The notes beneath the pieces were generated by a model, which searched no databases, was not told the DNA's origin, and saw only the letters and a program-made list of their open reading frames with translations. Shown here in pieces: positions 32,105 to 33,988 of a stretch of DNA of 33,988 nucleotides. The stretch spans positions 1 to 33,988 of the forward strand of contig JALEZW010000028.1 in the NCBI GenBank assembly GCA_022772675.1, written 5' to 3'. Origin of the DNA: Agathobacter sp. (lineage in GTDB: Bacteria > Bacillota > Clostridia > Lachnospirales > Lachnospiraceae). Position numbers and translations under genes: made by a program. Every line of letters starts with the position of its first letter. Position 1 is the stretch's first letter.

Positions 32105-33340
32105 ATGGCTAAAGTAAAGCAAAGAAAAGACGCAAAGGGGAGAGTGCTTCAAAAAGGAGAGACCCAAAGGAAGACGGATGGGATGTATATTTATAGATAT
32201 ACAGATCCATACGGAAAAAGATGCTATGTGTATTCGAAGGACCTGTTCACTCTCAGAGAGAAAGAACAAAAGCTGGTACGGGACCAGATGGATGGATTGG
32301 ATACATACGTAGGTGGTTATGCGACGATTAATATGGCATTTGATAGATATATGAACACCAAGTACAATCTTCGTGAGACGACAAGGTCTAATTATATCTA
32401 CATGTTTGACAGATACGTACGTGACGATTTTGGTAATAAGAAGATTGTGGATGTGAAATATACGGAAGTAAAGCTTTTCTATTATCATCTGTTAAACGAA
32501 AGAAATCTGGCTGTTAATACGTTAGAGACTATCAACACGGTGCTGCATCCGATTTTTGACATGGCTGTCAGGGATGACATTATCCGAAAGAATCCGGTCG
32601 ATGGTGTGATAACAGAAATTAAAAAGAATAGCGGGAAGAATAAAGGAGTTCGTCATGCGTTAACTTTAGAACAGCAGAGAGCTTTCATTGATGCAATTCG
32701 ATATTCACCGGAATTTGTTCACTGGTATCCACTGTTTGTAACATTGCTTGGAACGGGCGGTCGTGTAGGCGAGATTATAGGTTTGAGATGGAAGGATGTA
32801 GACTTTAAGAACAGATGTATCAGTATTAACCACTCGGTTACGTATTATACTCGCAATGGATCTTCAAGATTTGGTGTATCTTTACCAAAAACAAAAGCCG
32901 GTATACGCAGTATTCCTATGATGGATACGGTGTATGACACACTGCAGAATGAGTATGAAAGGCAGAAGAGAGAGGGATTTTGTGTATATGAACTTGAAGG
33001 AATGACGGGCTTCATCTTTAGTAACAAGCTTGGAAGTCTTCACAATCCACATTGTATCAATTTAGCAATTAAGAGAATATCAGAGGCCTACAATGCCAGA
33101 GAGATTATCGAAGCCAAGAGGGAAAAGCGTGAACCTGTAATTATTCCTCATTTCTCGTGCCATCAGTTGAGACATACATTCTGTTCGAGATTATGCGAGA
33201 ATGAGACAAACATCAAGGTAATTCAGGAAATTATGGGTCATGCTAATGTAGAAACGACTTTGGACATTTATACAGAGGTGAATTACAAAAAGAAGGAAGA
33301 ATCTCTGGAGGAACTGTCAAAAAAGATTGACTTCTTCTAA
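32105..33340 (+). CDS. int: Tyrosine recombinase integrase (Tn916/Tn1549 type)
   Basis: The 411-residue protein has an N-terminal arm-binding segment (about 1-70), a SAM-like core-binding domain (70-180) and the catalytic domain. The catalytic set is complete: Arg220 (GGRVGEIIGLRW), a Lys in PKTKAGIRSIPM, His353 and Arg356 (HQLRHTF), His379 (GHANV) and Tyr389 (LDIYTEV). It integrates and excises the element by strand exchange at att sites. Start ATG 32105 with AAGGAG. The non-coding stretch after it (33341-33640) holds repeats fitting its arm sites, which puts the right end of the element there. Confidence 0.95.
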   Translation: MAKVKQRKDAKGRVLQKGETQRKTDGMYIYRYTDPYGKRCYVYSKDLFTLREKEQKLVRDQMDGLDTYVGGYATINMAFDRYMNTKYNLRETTRSNYIYMFDRYVRDDFGNKKIVDVKYTEVKLFYYHLLNERNLAVNTLETINTVLHPIFDMAVRDDIIRKNPVDGVITEIKKNSGKNKGVRHALTLEQQRAFIDAIRYSPEFVHWYPLFVTLLGTGGRVGEIIGLRWKDVDFKNRCISINHSVTYYTRNGSSRFGVSLPKTKAGIRSIPMMDTVYDTLQNEYERQKREGFCVYELEGMTGFIFSNKLGSLHNPHCINLAIKRISEAYNAREIIEAKREKREPVIIPHFSCHQLRHTFCSRLCENETNIKVIQEIMGHANVETTLDIYTEVNYKKKEESLEELSKKIDFF

Positions 33341-33344
33341 TAGG

Positions 33345-33410
33345 ATAGCTGGTAAATCGAAAGGAAAGTATTTATTTTGTCAGATATAGCTGGTGCACCA
33401 GAAAATGGGA
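33345..33410. repeat. Candidate integrase arm-type repeats
   Basis: ATAGCTGGT occurs twice (33345-33353 and 33386-33394, 41 bp apart), the second inside a TGGTGCACCA palindrome, and related ACACCAG/GCACCA pieces follow up to 33435. Their place just after int suggests arm-binding sites. Confidence 0.4.
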
Positions 33411-33610
33411 AGTACACCAGTTACTGCACCATTTCAATAAAGAGATAGGTGACAATACAATTCAATATAAAGAGAGTCATGGTTCGAAAAAAGACTGAAT
33501 TAAAGCGGAATAAGGTTAAATAAAGACGAAGGTCAAATTATTCCCGACGATGAAGTCTTTAGATAAATAAATCCAGTAAAATCAAGGGTTTCAGCGATTA
33601 CAAGTTGTGA

Positions 33611-33643
33611 TTTACTACAAATTTACTACAAATTTGCTACGCA
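33611..33643. repeat. 11-bp direct repeats, candidate attachment region
   Basis: TTTACTACAAA is repeated exactly twice (33611-33621 and 33622-33632) and a third, diverged unit TTTGCTACGCA follows. They lie 270 bases after the integrase stop, where the right end of such an ICE is expected. Core and strand cannot be fixed without the other end. Confidence 0.45.
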
Positions 33644-33705
33644 TAATGCGGAATAATACTTAATAATACGTTTTGTGCGACATTCAATTTTATATTTTGT
33701 ACTTC

Positions 33706-33745
33706 AAGGACACTTTCCAAGTGAGAATTTGGGAGTGTCCTTTTT
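33706..33745 (+). terminator. Terminator between the integrase side and the next element
   Basis: AAGGACACT (33706-33714) pairs with AGTGTCCTT (33734-33742), extended by CCAA/TTGG, followed by TTTTTG. Between the integrase and this hairpin no gene is apparent. Confidence 0.8.
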
Positions 33746-33755
33746 GCGTGTAGCA

Positions 33756-33860
33756 ATGAGCCAAGTGCCATGTTTGCATGAGCATTTGGCGATTGCCGCG
33801 ACAACGAGCAGCTATGCTGCGAGTGTGGTTATGGTCAAAAATAAAGAATTGGAGGAATAA
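33756..33860 (+). CDS. Short ORF (34 aa), function unknown
   Basis: ATG 33756 opens MSQVPCLHEHLAIAATTSSY and ends KNKELEE at 33860. The upstream sequence lacks a clear ribosome site and the terminator is only 11 bases away, so it may be the remains of a longer gene or a small protein read with the next gene. The family is not known to me. Confidence 0.3.
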   Translation: MSQVPCLHEHLAIAATTSSYAASVVMVKNKELEE

Positions 33861-33863
33861 AGC

Positions 33864-33988
33864 ATGAATAGTACAGCGTTAGGAGCAGAAAACACAAAGA
33901 AAGAGAGCATTATTTTTATCAGTGAAGCACATGAGAAATTCTACTACGAGAAATTAGAAGAAGTAAGGTATCAGGATGTGTACCACAA
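33864..33988 (+). CDS. DUF6075-like protein, 3'-partial
   Basis: ATG 33864 has TGGAGGAATAA ahead. The visible 41 residues include IIFISEAHEKFYYEKLEEV and RYQDVYH, which match the start of DUF6075-type proteins as I remember them (ISEEH...F...L......QDVYH). They are common in clostridial conjugative elements and their function is unknown. The gene continues past the window. Because it lies after the probable right end, it suggests a second, adjoining element or a shared insertion hotspot. Confidence 0.6.
   Translation, partial: MNSTALGAENTKKESIIFISEAHEKFYYEKLEEVRYQDVYH

Noticed and set aside
33470..33510. GGTTCGAA followed by a run of A, like a tRNA T-loop
   Set aside because: No acceptor, D or anticodon arms can be folded around it and the T-stem does not pair.
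1..33988. CRISPR array or IS element
   Set aside because: The only regular repeats are the 23-bp and 11-bp direct tandems without spacers, and no transposase frame was recognised.

Overview
The window looks like the right-hand part of an integrative and conjugative element (ICE) from a Gram-positive anaerobe of the Clostridia, most likely Lachnospiraceae-like. The reasons are strong AGGAGG ribosome sites with many GTG/TTG starts, conjugation proteins of the Firmicutes PcfB/PcfC/PrgI type, a Tn916/Tn1549-type tyrosine recombinase, and typical clostridial accessory families (DUF4869, DUF6462-like and DUF6133-like, named from memory). No rRNA, tRNA, CRISPR array, transposase or relaxase was found; the relaxase and left end would lie before position 1.

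Region 1 (1-16310) is one long plus-strand transfer operon. It encodes a VirB4 ATPase, a membrane-anchored NlpC/P60 wall hydrolase, a PcfB-like protein, a VirD4 coupling ATPase, a small two-helix pilin-like protein, VirB6-like and VirB3/PrgI-like membrane proteins, then a Tad-type set: CpaF/VirB11 ATPase, a lipoprotein, TadB, TadC, two pseudopilin-like proteins and CpaB. A type IV conjugation machine thus shares an operon with Tad pilus-assembly parts. A strong terminator closes it.

Region 2 (16430-27145) is AT-richer cargo. It starts with a broken 18-codon ORF and a stand-alone DEDDh exonuclease. Then comes the most unusual locus of the window: a dynamin-like GTPase, a 1194-residue HerA-like ATPase with a long Ser/Gly/Thr-rich internal segment, and two consecutive toxin-immunity pairs. 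One toxin is an HNH nuclease paired with a SUKH-like protein; the other is an HExxH metallopeptidase paired with a small protein. The two toxins share an N-terminal segment (FQ[DE]IKP...) although their C-terminal domains are unrelated. I read this as a modular toxin system with a common sorting signal and a dedicated ATPase/GTPase pair, either for export or for triggered release in defence. An AbiE-type toxin-antitoxin pair follows, with its toxin gene frameshifted at the catalytic D-x-D motif.

Region 3 (27146-33640) is control and integration. It holds two minus-strand repressors (one a self-cleaving S24/LexA type), a divergent promoter with an operator-like dyad, remnants, a zinc-ribbon protein, a sigma-like factor, a DUF4869/P-loop pair, an excisionase-like protein, a ribbon-helix-helix protein and the integrase, followed by direct repeats that may be attachment or arm sites. 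A leader of identical length (87 nt) with a conserved block and a compensated hairpin lies before both the pilin-like gene and the excisionase-like gene, over 22 kb apart. After a terminator at about 33706 a DUF6075-like gene begins and runs off the window; it belongs to neighbouring DNA or a second element.
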